A DNA stretch of 64,000 nt from Dietzia massiliensis (GCF_018390595.1 NZ_JAHBAV010000013.1:1-64000); one strand, 5' to 3'. Positions 8,611 to 18,197 are shown, numbered from the stretch's first letter. A program made the numbers and translations. The notes: generated by a model not told the origin, from the sequence alone.

Positions 8611-10107
8611 TCAGACCTTCTGGTCGAGCTTGAGTGTCCGGGTGGACCGCTCGAACTGCTCGGTGAACAGCGCCGGCTCCTCGGCGAGCTTGCGACCCAG
8701 CGACGGGATCATCTCCTCGAGCGCGGGCTTCCACTCGGCGAACCGGCTCGGGAAACAGCGCTGGAGCACGTCGACCATGGCGTCGACAGCGGTGGAGGCG
8801 CCGGGCGACGCGCCGAGCAGGCCGGCGATGGACCCGTCCGCGGCGTTGACCACGGCGGTGCCGAACTCCAGGGTGCCGCCGCGACCGTTGGGCTTGATCA
8901 CCTGCACCCGCTGGCCGGCGACGACCTTCTCCCAGTCGCCCTCCTGCGCGGACGGGACGAAGTCGCGCAGGGACTCGACGCGTGCGCCGTGGTTCTTGGC
9001 CAGCTCGGTGATGAGGTACTTGACCAGACTCATCTCGGTGAGACCGATGTTGGCCATGGGCAGGAGGTTGCCGAGCCGGATGCTCGACGGCAGGTCGAGG
9101 AAGCTGCCCATCTTGAGGAACTTGGGGGTCCAGCCGGCGAAGGGACCGAACAGCAGGCCCTTCTTGCCGTCGATGACGCGGGTGTCCAGGTGCGGAACGG
9201 ACATCGGGGGCGCGCCGACGGAGGCCTGGCTGTACACCTTGGCCTGGTGCTGCTCGACGAGCTCGGGGTTGGTGCAGCGCAGCCACTGGCCGCCGACCGG
9301 GAATCCGCCGATGCCCTTGATCTCGGGGATGCCGGACTTCTGCAGCAGGTGCAGGGCACCGCCGCCCGCGCCGACGAACACGAACTTGGCGTCGACGGTG
9401 CGCTCGTCACCCGTGTGGCGGTTGGCCACCGTGAGGCGCCACGTCCCGTCGGTGTTGCGCTCGAGGTCCTTGACCTGGTTCTGGTAGTGCACCTCGGTGC
9501 CCGTGCGGGTGAGGTACTTGACCAGCTGACGGGTGAGGGCGCCGAAGTTGACGTCGGTGCCGTTGGAGAAGTGGCTCAGCGCGAACGGCTGCTCGGGCGA
9601 GCGGCCCTTCGCCATGAGGGGGACGAGCCGCTCCAGCTCGGAGAAGTCGGTGGTGTGGTTCATGCCCGGGAACAGCGGGTGTCCGGCGAGCTTGTCGTAC
9701 CGCTTCTGCAGGTAGTCCTGGCCGTCCTTGCCGGCGACGAAGCTCATGTGCGGCACGGGACGGATCCACTCCGTCGGGTCGCCGAGGATGGTGTTCTCCA
9801 CCGCGTAGGACCAGAACTGGCGGGAGACCTGGAACTTCTCGTTGACGTTCACGGCCTTGGTGATGTCCACGTCGCCGTCGGCGGTCTTGGGCGAGTAGTT
9901 GAGCTCGCACAGGGCGGAGTGGCCGGTACCGGCGTTGTTCCACGCGTCGGAGGACTCCATGGCGGGGCCCTCGAGCCGCTCGAAGACCTGGATGTCCCAG
10001 TCCGGCTGGAGCCGACGCAGCAACGCCCCCAGGGTCGCGCTCATGGTGCCCGCGCCGATGAGCGCCACATCCGTCGTTCCGTGCTTTGCCACCTGGTCTG
10101 AAGTCAC
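8611..10107 (-). CDS. mqo: Malate:quinone oxidoreductase
   Basis: Mqo of 498 residues, the membrane-associated FAD enzyme that oxidises malate to oxaloacetate and passes electrons to menaquinone. The dinucleotide motif [17 protein letters not shown] is at about residues 15-31. Family blocks [32 protein letters not shown] and [25 protein letters not shown] segments follow. It takes the place of, or works alongside, soluble malate dehydrogenase in the TCA cycle. The GTG at 10107 has GAGGG 6 nt upstream. It is divergent from the hydrolase and ends at a strong hairpin, so it is probably monocistronic. Confidence 0.96.
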   Translation of the reverse strand: MTSDQVAKHGTTDVALIGAGTMSATLGALLRRLQPDWDIQVFERLEGPAMESSDAWNNAGTGHSALCELNYSPKTADGDVDITKAVNVNEKFQVSRQFWSYAVENTILGDPTEWIRPVPHMSFVAGKDGQDYLQKRYDKLAGHPLFPGMNHTTDFSELERLVPLMAKGRSPEQPFALSHFSNGTDVNFGALTRQLVKYLTRTGTEVHYQNQVKDLERNTDGTWRLTVANRHTGDERTVDAKFVFVGAGGGALHLLQKSGIPEIKGIGGFPVGGQWLRCTNPELVEQHQAKVYSQASVGAPPMSVPHLDTRVIDGKKGLLFGPFAGWTPKFLKMGSFLDLPSSIRLGNLLPMANIGLTEMSLVKYLITELAKNHGARVESLRDFVPSAQEGDWEKVVAGQRVQVIKPNGRGGTLEFGTAVVNAADGSIAGLLGASPGASTAVDAMVDVLQRCFPSRFAEWKPALEEMIPSLGRKLAEEPALFTEQFERSTRTLKLDQKV

Positions 10108-10242
10108 CGGCTACCCTCGCTCATTGGTCGTGGACCCGAATCTCACGTCGACGCGGGGCGGTCCCTCGGGGGCCCGCGCCCACAGGGCTACAAGCCTACT
10201 CACGGGGACGCCGCCGCGGCACACCGGACTAGGGTGGTCGTC

Positions 10243-11277
10243 GTGTCGCCGCACTCCCCCGATCCCGCCGCCCACGGAGACGACCCGCGATGGATCCCCG
10301 ATCTGCTGGGCCCGTCCTATCGTCGGCGCGAACTCCCGCTCGGGACCGATCCGGACGGCGAGGGGCCGATCTCGGCGACCCTGGTGCGGCACGAGGACGC
10401 GCCGTTCCGGCCGGACGCCGCGGTTCTCGTGGTCCACGGACTGTCCGACTACTTCTTCCACACGCACCTGGCCGAGTTCCTCGCCGCGCGGGGGATGGCG
10501 ACGTACGGCATCGACCTGCGCAAGTGCGGCCGGTCGAGGCGGGAGGGTGTGACGCCCCATTTCACGACGGACCTGGAGAGGTACGACGACGAGCTGGATC
10601 AGGCGCTCGAGGTGATCGTCGCCGAGCACCCGGGCGTGCCCGTGTTCGTGTTCGCGCACTCCACGGGTGGCCTGGTGGTCCCCCTGTGGCTGGCGCGGCG
10701 TCGCGACCGGTCCGCGCTGGAGCCCGTCGTGGGAGTGGTGCTGAACTCCCCCTGGTTCCAGCTCGACGTGCCGGAGCGCGCCCGGGCCGTGCTCGATCCG
10801 GTGATCCGGACGTTGGGCTCGGTCCGCCCGTTCTACCGGCTGCCGTTGCCCACGTCGGACCGGTACGTGATCAGCACCCACGTCGACCACGACGGTGATT
10901 TCCACTTCGACACCACCCTCAAACCCCCCGGAGGGGTGGGTGTCCGCGCCGGGTGGCTCGCCGCGGTACGCCGCGCCCAGCGCCGCCTGCAGGCCGGCGT
11001 CGGTCTGCCGTTGCCTGTGCTGCTGTTGCGTTCGACCGCATCGTCGGTGGGGACGAGGTCCCGCGGCGGCGAGATCGACGTCGACACGGATCTCATCCTC
11101 GACGTCCGGTCGATGCAACGGTTCGCCGATCGCGTCTCCGCGGACGTCACGGACGTCGCCGTCGACGGCGCCCGCCACGATGTCTTCCTCTCCCGCGCCG
11201 ACGTGCTCGAGGTGGTCTTCGATCATCTCGGGCGTTGGCTCGACCAGACCTTGTCCGCACACCCCAAGGAGTCCTGA
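10243..11277 (+). CDS. Alpha/beta hydrolase (monoacylglycerol lipase-like, S33 type)
   Basis: A 344-residue alpha/beta hydrolase. VLVVHGLSDYFFHTHLAEFLA gives the oxyanion-hole HG motif near residue 65, and FAHSTGGLVV carries the nucleophile serine near residue 140. A candidate acid lies in the DLILDV region and the histidine in DGARHDVFLS near the C terminus. The pattern resembles monoglyceride lipases; the substrate is unknown. A TAGGGT element (10230-10235) sits 7 nt before the GTG at 10243, suggesting a leaderless start. A GTG at 10234 is the alternative. Mycothione reductase begins 5 nt after its stop, the same pairing as Rv2854-mtr in M. tuberculosis. Confidence 0.85.
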   Translation: MSPHSPDPAAHGDDPRWIPDLLGPSYRRRELPLGTDPDGEGPISATLVRHEDAPFRPDAAVLVVHGLSDYFFHTHLAEFLAARGMATYGIDLRKCGRSRREGVTPHFTTDLERYDDELDQALEVIVAEHPGVPVFVFAHSTGGLVVPLWLARRRDRSALEPVVGVVLNSPWFQLDVPERARAVLDPVIRTLGSVRPFYRLPLPTSDRYVISTHVDHDGDFHFDTTLKPPGGVGVRAGWLAAVRRAQRRLQAGVGLPLPVLLLRSTASSVGTRSRGGEIDVDTDLILDVRSMQRFADRVSADVTDVAVDGARHDVFLSRADVLEVVFDHLGRWLDQTLSAHPKES

Positions 11278-11282
11278 CCGCA

Positions 11283-12683
11283 ATGACACAGACCCCCTGC
11301 CGCCACTTCGATCTCGTCGTCATCGGCACGGGCAGCGGCAACTCGCTGGTCGACGAGTCGTTCGCCGACAAGTCCGTCGCGATCTGCGAGAAGGGGACGT
11401 TCGGCGGCACCTGCCTCAACGTCGGGTGCATCCCCACCAAGATGTTCGTCTACGCGGCGGACACGGCCACCTCGGTCACCCATTCGTCGACCTACGGGGT
11501 CGACTCGACGCTTGACGGCGTCCGGTGGCCGGACATCGTCTCGCGGGTCTTCGAACGCCGGATCGACCCCATCGCCGCCAGCGGCGAGGACTACCGGCGT
11601 CACCGCTGCGACAACATCACGGTGTACGACGGTCACGCGCGGTTCGTCGGGCCGCGCACGATCGACACCGGTACCGGGGAGATCATCACCGCCGACTCCG
11701 TCGTCATCGCCGCCGGCGGCCGTCCGTCGATCCCCGACATCGTCACCGAGGCCGGCGTGGCCTACCACACCAGCGACGACGTGATGCGTATCCCGGAGCT
11801 GCCGAAGTCCATCGTCATCCAGGGATCCGGCTTCATCGCCTGCGAGTTCGCACACATCTTCTCCTCCCTCGGTGTGGAGGTCACCGTGATCGGCCGCTCC
11901 GACGTGCTGCTCAAGCATCTCGACCGCGAACTCGCGGAGCGGTTCACCGCCGCGGCCGGGCGTCGCTGGGACGTGCGACTCGGTCAGGAGATCACCAGCA
12001 TGACCGCGACCGGTGAGGACCGTCGGGGCGTGGAGATCAGCTTCGAGGACGGCTCGAGCTGCTCGGGCGACGCGCTCCTCGTCGCGACCGGGCGCACGCC
12101 GAACGGCGATCTGCTCGGGCTCGACTCCGCCGGGGTGGAGATGGACGGCGCCCGGGTCCGGGTGGACGAGTACGGCCGCACGACCGCCGACGGGGTGTGG
12201 GCGCTGGGCGACGTGAGCTCGCCGTTCCAGCTCAAGCACGTCGCCAACCACGAACAGCGCGTGCTCGGGCACAACCTGCGTCACCCCGACGATCTGCACC
12301 CGTTCCACCACAGCAACGTCCCGTACGCGGTCTTCACGTGGCCGCAGATCGCGTCGGTCGGCCTCACCGAGTCGGAGGCGCGGGCCGCGGGGTACGACGT
12401 GACCGTCAAGACCCAGGACTACGGCGACGTGGCCTACGGCTGGGCGATGGAGGACTCGGTCGGCTGCTGCAAGCTCATCGCCGACCGGGCGACCGGCCTC
12501 CTGCTCGGCGCCCACATCATGGGTGCCCACGCGCCGTCGCTGATCCAGATCCTCATCCAGGCGATGGAGTTCGAGATCACGGTGCCCGATCTCGCGCGGC
12601 GTCAGTACTGGATCCATCCGGCGATGGCCGAGGTGGTCGAGAACGCGCTCCTCGGGCTGGACTTCCCCGACCGCGGTTTCTAG
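11283..12683 (+). CDS. mtr: Mycothione reductase
   Basis: A 466-residue pyridine nucleotide-disulfide reductase that regenerates mycothiol, the main actinobacterial thiol, from its disulfide using NADPH. FAD motif GTGSGN is at residues 15-20, and the redox-active pair in GGTCLNVGCIPTK falls at Cys44 and Cys49. An NAD(P) motif GSGFIACEFAHIF and a second FAD motif ALGDVSSPFQLKHVA follow. The C-terminal HPAMAEVVENALLGL gives the catalytic His-Glu pair of the dimer partner. The start follows AAGGAG by 11 nt, within the end of the hydrolase gene. I prefer Mtr over lipoamide or glutathione reductase on the active-site context, the C terminus and the lineage. Confidence 0.92.
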   Translation: MTQTPCRHFDLVVIGTGSGNSLVDESFADKSVAICEKGTFGGTCLNVGCIPTKMFVYAADTATSVTHSSTYGVDSTLDGVRWPDIVSRVFERRIDPIAASGEDYRRHRCDNITVYDGHARFVGPRTIDTGTGEIITADSVVIAAGGRPSIPDIVTEAGVAYHTSDDVMRIPELPKSIVIQGSGFIACEFAHIFSSLGVEVTVIGRSDVLLKHLDRELAERFTAAAGRRWDVRLGQEITSMTATGEDRRGVEISFEDGSSCSGDALLVATGRTPNGDLLGLDSAGVEMDGARVRVDEYGRTTADGVWALGDVSSPFQLKHVANHEQRVLGHNLRHPDDLHPFHHSNVPYAVFTWPQIASVGLTESEARAAGYDVTVKTQDYGDVAYGWAMEDSVGCCKLIADRATGLLLGAHIMGAHAPSLIQILIQAMEFEITVPDLARRQYWIHPAMAEVVENALLGLDFPDRGF

Positions 12684-12699
12684 TCCGCGGCCGACGCGG

Positions 12700-14178
12700 T
12701 CAGGTGAGGACGAAGTCCTCCGGGTCCACGGCGCGGACCTGCTCGCGGTACCGGAACGTGAACGTCGGCCACTGCAGCGAGTTCCGGCCGCGCGAGTCGA
12801 TGTACCAGCTCGAGCATCCGCCCTGGTTCCACACCGTGTGGGCCAGCTCGCGGTCCATGCGATCGGCGTAGGCCCGCTCCACCTCGGCCCGCACCTGGAT
12901 CGTCCCGCTCCCCGACCGCTCCGCCAGTTCGACCAGGCGGAGGACGTGCCCGGCCTGCGATTCCAGCATGTACACGATCGACGAGTGCCCCAGATTGGTG
13001 TTGGGTCCGTAGAGCAGGAACAGGTTGGGGAAGTCGGCGACGGTGACGCCATTGTGGGCGCGCGGGCTACCGTCCCAGTGCTCGGCGAGCGTGCGGCCGT
13101 CCGCTCCGGTGATCACCTTCGAGATCGGTGGCTCGGTCGGCTGGAACCCGGTGCCGAAGATGATCACGTCCGCCGCGTGCTCGGTCCCGTCGTCGGCGAC
13201 CAATCCTCGCGGCGTGACCGCGGACGCCGCTCCGGGGACGAGGGTCACGTCGGGGCGCGTCAGTGCGGGGAGCCAGTGGCTGGTGAGCAGGACACGCTTA
13301 CAGCCGATCGAGAAGTCCGGGGTGAGCGCTCTGCGCATGCGGCGATCGCGGACCTTGAGGAAGAGGTAGAACCGCGCGAACCACTCGAAGAAGCGCAGCA
13401 GGAACTGCGCGCGGGTGAACACGACGACGTACAGCTCGCGCCCCAGATAGATGCGCCCGCGGACGAGTTTCTGCAGGATCGGCAGTCGCCGGTACAGCTT
13501 CTTGCGGCGTTCGGAGATCGGACGGTCGAGCCGGGGCAGGATCCACCCGGGTGTCCGCTGGAACACCGTCACGTGCTCGGCCGTCCCCGCGATCTCGGGG
13601 ACGAACTGGACGGCGGAGGCCCCGGTGCCCACCACCGCGACCCTCTTGCCCTCGAGTGGGATGTCGTGTCGCCACCGGGCGGAGTGGAACACCTCCCCCT
13701 CGAACGAGTCGAGTCCCGGGAGACGGGGAACCGACGGTGCGGAGAGAGCGCCCGTCGCCGCCACGAGGTGACGCGCCCGCACCTGCCCGCGACTGGTGTC
13801 GACGACCCACGTCCCCTCGGTCGCGTCCCACTTCGCCGCGGTCACCTCACACGACGTGACGAGCCGCTCACGTAGGCCTATACGGTCGGCGACCGACACC
13901 AGGTAGGAGTGGATCTCGGGCTGGCGTCCGAACGAGTGCGACCACCCGGGGTGGGCGTGACGGGACAGCGAGTACAACGCCGTCGGCACATCGCAAGCGC
14001 AGCCCGGGTACGTGTTGTCGCGCCAGGTCCCGCCGACCTCGTCGGCGGCCTCGAGGACGAGGAAGTCGCGGCCCCGCCCCTCGCGCAGGAGACGGTCGGC
14101 CATGGCGATACCGCCGAAACCGGCGCCCACCACCAACAGGTCGATCTGGTCCACGGGTCCGCGGGGCGAGTCGATCAT
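12700..14178 (-). CDS. Flavin monooxygenase, Baeyer-Villiger type
   Basis: A 492-residue class B flavoprotein monooxygenase. GAGFGG for FAD is at residues 18-23, and VVGTGASAV is the NADPH site. The Baeyer-Villiger fingerprint FxGxxxHxxxW is present as FEGEVFHSARW. Such enzymes insert oxygen next to ketones or oxidise heteroatoms; the substrate is not predictable here. A hydrophobic stretch FLLRFFEWFARFYLFLKV near the middle is unusual and may be a membrane-contact loop. The ATG at 14178 lacks a ribosome site; upstream in-frame codons to 14250 exist but extend past a palindrome. It converges with mtr, 16 nt apart. Confidence 0.88.
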   Translation of the reverse strand: MIDSPRGPVDQIDLLVVGAGFGGIAMADRLLREGRGRDFLVLEAADEVGGTWRDNTYPGCACDVPTALYSLSRHAHPGWSHSFGRQPEIHSYLVSVADRIGLRERLVTSCEVTAAKWDATEGTWVVDTSRGQVRARHLVAATGALSAPSVPRLPGLDSFEGEVFHSARWRHDIPLEGKRVAVVGTGASAVQFVPEIAGTAEHVTVFQRTPGWILPRLDRPISERRKKLYRRLPILQKLVRGRIYLGRELYVVVFTRAQFLLRFFEWFARFYLFLKVRDRRMRRALTPDFSIGCKRVLLTSHWLPALTRPDVTLVPGAASAVTPRGLVADDGTEHAADVIIFGTGFQPTEPPISKVITGADGRTLAEHWDGSPRAHNGVTVADFPNLFLLYGPNTNLGHSSIVYMLESQAGHVLRLVELAERSGSGTIQVRAEVERAYADRMDRELAHTVWNQGGCSSWYIDSRGRNSLQWPTFTFRYREQVRAVDPEDFVLT

Positions 14179-14182
14179 GCTG

Positions 14183-14198
14183 GACAGTATGCACTGTC
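14183..14198. promoter_or_regulatory. Operator-like palindrome at the monooxygenase start
   Basis: GACAGT-ATGC-ACTGTC, a perfect 6+6 bp inverted repeat, ends 4 nt upstream of the monooxygenase ATG. Its position would cover the promoter or transcript start. This kind of short dyad suits a TetR-like or other dimeric repressor, but no regulator gene is adjacent. Confidence 0.4.
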
Positions 14199-14252
14199 GT
14201 GTCCACGCTCGAGGCCGCATCGGGACGACCGTCCATATCCCGGTCGCCACGG

Positions 14253-14270
14253 GCCGGGCGCGCGCCCGGC
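14253..14270 (-). terminator. Palindromic terminator downstream of map
   Basis: An 18-bp perfect GC palindrome starting GCCGGGCG, 35 nt after the map stop. It lies between map and the monooxygenase start, so it should isolate the two. Confidence 0.5.
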
Positions 14271-14305
14271 GACATACGGGCCGGGCCGCGTCCGGTCCGG
14301 GCGGG

Positions 14306-15181
14306 TCAGGAGCCGGAGGGCAGGGTGAGGATCTCGTAGCCGTCCTCGGTCACGACGACCGTGTGCTCGAACTGAGCGGTCCACGCCTTGTCCGCGGTCG
14401 TCACGGTCCAGTCGTCGTCCCAGACCTCGAATCCCGGGCCGCCGAGGGAGATCATCGGCTCGACGGTCAGCGTCATGCCCGGCTCGAGCACCTCGGTCCG
14501 CGACGGGTCGTCGTAGTGCAGGACGACCAGACCGTTGTGGAAGGTCGGCCCGACGCCGTGACCCGTGAACTCACGGACCACCGTGTAGTCGAACCTCCGG
14601 GCGTAGGACTCGATGACGCGACCGATGACGTTGACCTCGCGTCCGGGGCGGATGGCCTTGATCCCGCGGTTCATCGCCTCCTCGGTCCGCTCGACCAGCA
14701 GTCGCACCTCGTCGCTGACCTCGCCGGCGAGGAACGTCGCGTTCGTGTCGCCGTGCACGCCTTGGATATAGGCCGTCACGTCCACGTTCACGATGTCTCC
14801 GTCCCGGATCACCGTGGTGTCCGGGATGCCGTGGCAGATGACCTCGTTGAGCGAGACGCAGCACGACTTGGGGAACGCCTTGTACCCCAGCGTCGACGGA
14901 TAGGCCCCGTGGTCACACAGGTACTCGTGGACGACCCGGTCGATCTCGTCCGTGGTCACGCCCGGCGCGACGGCCTCGCCGGCGGCGACGAGCGCGTCCG
15001 CCGCGATCCTGCTGGCCACGCGCATCGCGTCGATCACCTCGGGCGGCTGCACCCACGCCTCGCCGTTGGCCTCGTCGACGCGGTCGCGCCACACGTACTC
15101 CGGACGCGGGATCGAGTCGGGCACCGTCCGTATCGGGGTGGGATCACCGGGGACGAGGGGCTGGCGGGTGGAGGTGGTCAT
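14306..15181 (-). CDS. map: Methionine aminopeptidase, type I with N-terminal extension
   Basis: A 291-residue MetAP that removes the initiator methionine. Metal ligands of the pita-bread fold are visible: the two aspartates in [12 protein letters not shown] and [10 protein letters not shown], the histidine in [11 protein letters not shown], and glutamates in TLTVEPMI and FEHTVVV (preceded by the WTAQ segment). A roughly 40-residue proline-containing extension ([19 protein letters not shown]) precedes the catalytic domain, as in mycobacterial MapB. The ATG at 15181 gives the [12 protein letters not shown] start; a GTG at 15229 would add 16 poorly conserved residues. Confidence 0.95.
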   Translation of the reverse strand: MTTSTRQPLVPGDPTPIRTVPDSIPRPEYVWRDRVDEANGEAWVQPPEVIDAMRVASRIAADALVAAGEAVAPGVTTDEIDRVVHEYLCDHGAYPSTLGYKAFPKSCCVSLNEVICHGIPDTTVIRDGDIVNVDVTAYIQGVHGDTNATFLAGEVSDEVRLLVERTEEAMNRGIKAIRPGREVNVIGRVIESYARRFDYTVVREFTGHGVGPTFHNGLVVLHYDDPSRTEVLEPGMTLTVEPMISLGGPGFEVWDDDWTVTTADKAWTAQFEHTVVVTEDGYEILTLPSGS

Positions 15182-15245
15182 ACCACCAGGATAGGCCGCG
15201 TCGAGCCGACCGGCCCCGCCGGTGCTCACGGGCGGGGGCGGCGGG

Positions 15246-15398
15246 TCACCAGATGACGAAACAGATCGAGGCGATGATCACCATGGCCCCGAAGAGGCAC
15301 ATGGTGAGCACGTCGCCGCCCGGGGACCGGCCGGTCTCGTCGGGCTCCACCCGGTCGTCCTGCTCGGCCCCGGTGTCGGGGTTCTGTCGCGGATCCAT
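15246..15398 (-). CDS. Small single-pass membrane protein, hypothetical
   Basis: A 50-residue protein. The N-terminal ~27 residues are acidic and hydrophilic ([20 protein letters not shown]). One hydrophobic helix follows, with the segment [18 protein letters not shown] at the very C terminus. The ATG starts on the last base of the upstream gene's stop codon (TGATG), so translation is likely coupled to the larger membrane protein. It has no recognised family. The coupled arrangement and high third-position GC support a real gene. Confidence 0.6.
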   Translation of the reverse strand: MDPRQNPDTGAEQDDRVEPDETGRSPGGDVLTMCLFGAMVIIASICFVIW

Positions 15399-15898
15399 CA
15401 CATCACCCCCAACCGGCTCAACTCGGAGACCATGGCCACGCCGAGGATGACGAACACGACGCCCATGAAGGCGGTGTAGGTCCAGCGCCGGGCGTGGTCG
15501 GACGCCCAGAAACGCCGCACACTCACCATTCCGTTGACCACGGCGATGACGCACAGCGCGATGCCGACCGGGGCCGCCACCCACCCGGACAGGCTGAGCA
15601 GCGGCACGAGGATCGGGATCGCGAGGTACGTGATGAGGCAGCGCACGGCGGACACGAGAACGGAGATCCGGAACGCCCGGTGCGCGCCCGAGCCGGCCTT
15701 CCTGTCGATCTCGTGGATACCGAGGAGGCGTCGCATGACCCGGTCGGCTCCACGCTGCGACCGGAAACCCGGATCGGCCACGGCACCGCCGACCGGCGCC
15801 CCGGTGACGGGCGCAGTCGTGACGGCCGCGGTGGTGACGGGCCCAGTGGTGACGGGCCCAGTGGTGACGGGTCCAGTGGCTGGGGCGGGAACGCTCAC
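15398..15898 (-). CDS. Multi-pass membrane protein with N-terminal GPVTT repeats, hypothetical
   Basis: A 166-residue protein of unknown function. The GTG start has GGGGAGG 5 nt upstream. The first ~40 residues are a low-complexity Pro/Val/Thr region built from five 5-residue repeats. A short basic segment (RRLLGIHEIDRKAGSGAHRAF) leads into about three membrane helices, near residues 77-103, 105-124 and 139-158. The first helices are linked by a conserved-looking GWVAAPVGIALCVIAV stretch. It overlaps the downstream 50-residue membrane protein by one base, so the pair may form a complex. It lies between map and the acetyltransferase-ispG block. Confidence 0.72.
   Translation of the reverse strand: MSVPAPATGPVTTGPVTTGPVTTAAVTTAPVTGAPVGGAVADPGFRSQRGADRVMRRLLGIHEIDRKAGSGAHRAFRISVLVSAVRCLITYLAIPILVPLLSLSGWVAAPVGIALCVIAVVNGMVSVRRFWASDHARRWTYTAFMGVVFVILGVAMVSELSRLGVM
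15800..15874 (-). repeat. 15-bp in-frame tandem repeats encoding GPVTT units
   Basis: Three near-identical 15-bp units (GPVTT) and two diverged ones (AAVTT, APVTG) encode residues 9-33 of the membrane protein above. The repeat is in frame, so copy-number change would keep the gene open. Confidence 0.75.
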
Positions 15899-16027
15899 GC
15901 GGCCCTCCCCTGCGAGGTGCCGTGTCCGGTGATCACCGTCGCTGTCCTGTCCATCGCCGTCCTACCCTCCGTGCGATTCGAGAAATCCGAGCTCACGATC
16001 CGACTTCCGGTCCACTGTCCCACAGCG

Positions 16028-16078
16028 CCCGACCCGGGCCGAAGCCGCGGTGGCCGCGGTACCCCGCTCGGGGTCGGG
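16028..16078 (-). terminator. Hairpin terminator downstream of the GNAT gene
   Basis: CCCGACCC (16028-16035) pairs with GGGTCGGG (16071-16078). A perfect inner CCGCGG-TGG-CCGCGG stem lies at 16045-16059. It starts about 25 nt after the acetyltransferase stop and would end the dxr-rip1-ispG-GNAT transcript. Confidence 0.5.
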
Positions 16079-16102
16079 CCCGCGCGGCGGCGGCCGTGCC
16101 GA

Positions 16103-16957
16103 TCACAGCAGGACCGTCGCGTAGTCGACGGCGTCGGTCATGCCGACGCGGCGGTAGGCGGCGCGGGCGGCGACATTGGCCCCGTTCACCACGAGCGACG
16201 GCGTGAGCCCGCGGGACCGGAGCGCCGCGCACACCGCGGCCGTCCCCCCCGATCCGAGACCGGCGCCCCGCTTGTCCCGGTGGACCCAAATGCCCTGGAT
16301 CTGCGCGACCCGCGGGGCGAGAGCGGCGACGTCGGCCTTGAAGACCACCTCGCCCCGCTCGAGCCCGATCCAGGTCCGTCCCCGCGCCAACGAGCGGGCG
16401 ACGCGACGACGGAACGGGATCCCCGCTCCCACGGCGAACGGGTCGGCGCGCAGCTCCTCGCGATACATGGCCGCGGCGGCCGCCAGAACCGGCTCGAACT
16501 CCTCCAGGGTGGCCGGACGGATCCCGTCGGGAATCATGGCGGGATCCACCGGGCGCTCCAGCGTCATGAGGTACTGCTGGTCCCGGTACTCCCTGGCCTC
16601 CCCCCAGGCGTCACGGAGGGCCGGCCACAGGGAGGCCACCTGCTCCCGCCGACCGTGGACGGACATGGGACCGAGCCCGAGGCCGGCGACCGCGCGGCCG
16701 AGCGCGCGGTGATCGGCGTCGTCACCGCGCAGCGGCAGCACGGAGCTGCCGACGAAGACCAGCGACCGCGCGGGACCGCCGAGGGTGAGGAACCGCCCGT
16801 CCGCACCGGCCACCACGCCCGACGTCGCGAACTTCTCCGCGGCGGGCGCCGCGACCAGCGGATCGGACGCCAGCACATCGGACACGGCCCGGGACTCGCC
16901 CGGGCCGACCTCCCGGCACCCACCGATCCCGGTGTCCGGCGCAGCCGTGTCGGTCAC
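16103..16957 (-). CDS. DUF4081-containing GNAT N-acetyltransferase
   Basis: A 284-residue GNAT protein. The N-terminal half matches the DUF4081 region found before many actinobacterial GNAT domains. The C-terminal half is the acetyltransferase, with IQGIWVHRDKRGAGLGSGGTAAVCAALRSRG containing the acetyl-CoA loop RGAGLG. It ends with NGANVAARAAYRRVGMTDAVDYATVLL. The acceptor substrate is unknown. The GTG start is 3 nt after the ispG stop, so the two are cotranscribed. The same order (ispG followed by GNAT) is seen at Rv2868c-Rv2867c, which supports a conserved but undefined link. Confidence 0.88.
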   Translation of the reverse strand: MTDTAAPDTGIGGCREVGPGESRAVSDVLASDPLVAAPAAEKFATSGVVAGADGRFLTLGGPARSLVFVGSSVLPLRGDDADHRALGRAVAGLGLGPMSVHGRREQVASLWPALRDAWGEAREYRDQQYLMTLERPVDPAMIPDGIRPATLEEFEPVLAAAAAMYREELRADPFAVGAGIPFRRRVARSLARGRTWIGLERGEVVFKADVAALAPRVAQIQGIWVHRDKRGAGLGSGGTAAVCAALRSRGLTPSLVVNGANVAARAAYRRVGMTDAVDYATVLL

Positions 16958-16960
16958 GGC

Positions 16961-18145
16961 CTATCGCGTGACCTTGACCTGGGGGCCCTGGCCCTCAGTG
17001 GCCTCCCCCACCGTCTCGCCCATCTCGTCGGCGATCCGCATGGCCTCCTCGATGAGGGTCTCCACGATCGCCGCCTCCGGCACCGTCTTGATGACCTCGC
17101 CCTTGACGAAGATCTGCCCCTTGCCGTTACCCGAGGCGACACCCAGATCGGCGTCACGCGCCTCGCCCGGTCCGTTGACCACGCAACCCATCACGGCCAC
17201 GCGCAGCGGAACGCTCATCCCCTCCAGGCCGGCGGTGACCTCCTCGGCGAGCTTGTACACGTCGACCTGCGCGCGACCGCAGGAGGGGCACGAGACGATC
17301 TCCAGCTTCCGCGGTCGCAGGTTGAGCGACTGCAGGATCTGCGCGCCGACCTTGATCTCCTCGGCCGGCGGGGCCGAGAGGGAGACACGGATCGTGTCGC
17401 CGATGCCCTCGGCCAGCAGGGCGCCGAACGCGACGGCGGACTTGATGGTGCCCTGGAACGCCGGGCCCGCCTCCGTCACGCCGAGGTGCAGCGGGTAGTC
17501 GGTCTGGGCGGCGAGCTGTCGGTACGCCTCGACCATGATCACCGGATCGTTGTGCTTGACCGAGATCTTGATGTCACCGAACCCGTGCTCCTCGAACAGG
17601 GACGCCTCCCACACGGCGGACTCCACGAGCGCCTCGGGCGTGGCCTTGCCGTACTTGGCCAGCAGCCGCGGGTCCAGCGAGCCCGCGTTGACGCCGATAC
17701 GGATCGGGATGCCCGCGTCACCGGCCGCCTTGGCGACCTCCTTGACGCGCCCGTCGAACTCCTTGATGTTGCCCGGGTTGACGCGCACCGCCGCACACCC
17801 GGCGTCGATCGCCGCGAAGATGTACCTGGGCTGGAAGTGGATGTCGGCGATCACCGGGATCGGCGACTTGCGGGCGATCGTCGACAGCGCGTCGGCGTCC
17901 TCCTGACGCGGGCAGGCCACGCGGACGATGTCGCAGCCGGACGCCGTGAGCTCGGCGATCTGCTGCAGCGTCGAGTTGATGTCGTGCGTCTTGGTGTTGG
18001 TCATGGACTGGACCGAGACCGGGTGATCACTGCCCACGCCGACCGGGCCGACGTACAGCTGCCGGGTTCTGCGCCGCGGCGCCAGCACCGGCGGCGGTGC
18101 GTCGGGCATACCCAGTCCGACCGGGATCGAGGATGAGTCGTTCAC
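16961..18145 (-). CDS. ispG: 4-hydroxy-3-methylbut-2-enyl diphosphate synthase
   Basis: IspG (GcpE) of 394 residues, the [4Fe-4S] enzyme of the MEP pathway that converts MEcPP to HMBPP. The TIM-barrel part includes [32 protein letters not shown] and [19 protein letters not shown]. Cluster cysteines appear in [13 protein letters not shown] and [19 protein letters not shown]. The GTG at 18145 follows GGAAGG by 6 nt. It lies in one block with dxr and the Rip1 protease, so two MEP-pathway steps are encoded together. Confidence 0.96.
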   Translation of the reverse strand: MNDSSSIPVGLGMPDAPPPVLAPRRRTRQLYVGPVGVGSDHPVSVQSMTNTKTHDINSTLQQIAELTASGCDIVRVACPRQEDADALSTIARKSPIPVIADIHFQPRYIFAAIDAGCAAVRVNPGNIKEFDGRVKEVAKAAGDAGIPIRIGVNAGSLDPRLLAKYGKATPEALVESAVWEASLFEEHGFGDIKISVKHNDPVIMVEAYRQLAAQTDYPLHLGVTEAGPAFQGTIKSAVAFGALLAEGIGDTIRVSLSAPPAEEIKVGAQILQSLNLRPRKLEIVSCPSCGRAQVDVYKLAEEVTAGLEGMSVPLRVAVMGCVVNGPGEARDADLGVASGNGKGQIFVKGEVIKTVPEAAIVETLIEEAMRIADEMGETVGEATEGQGPQVKVTR

Positions 18146-18197
18146 AACAGGCCTTCCGTAGGGGCTGCGGGCCGGGTGCCCACGAGTCCCGACCGCC

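Noticed and set aside
15494..18136. Very long open frame on the plus strand opposite the membrane protein, GNAT and ispG genes
   Set aside because: High GC keeps antisense frames open. Its translation is His/Arg/Gly-rich with no family motif, while the minus strand holds complete known genes.
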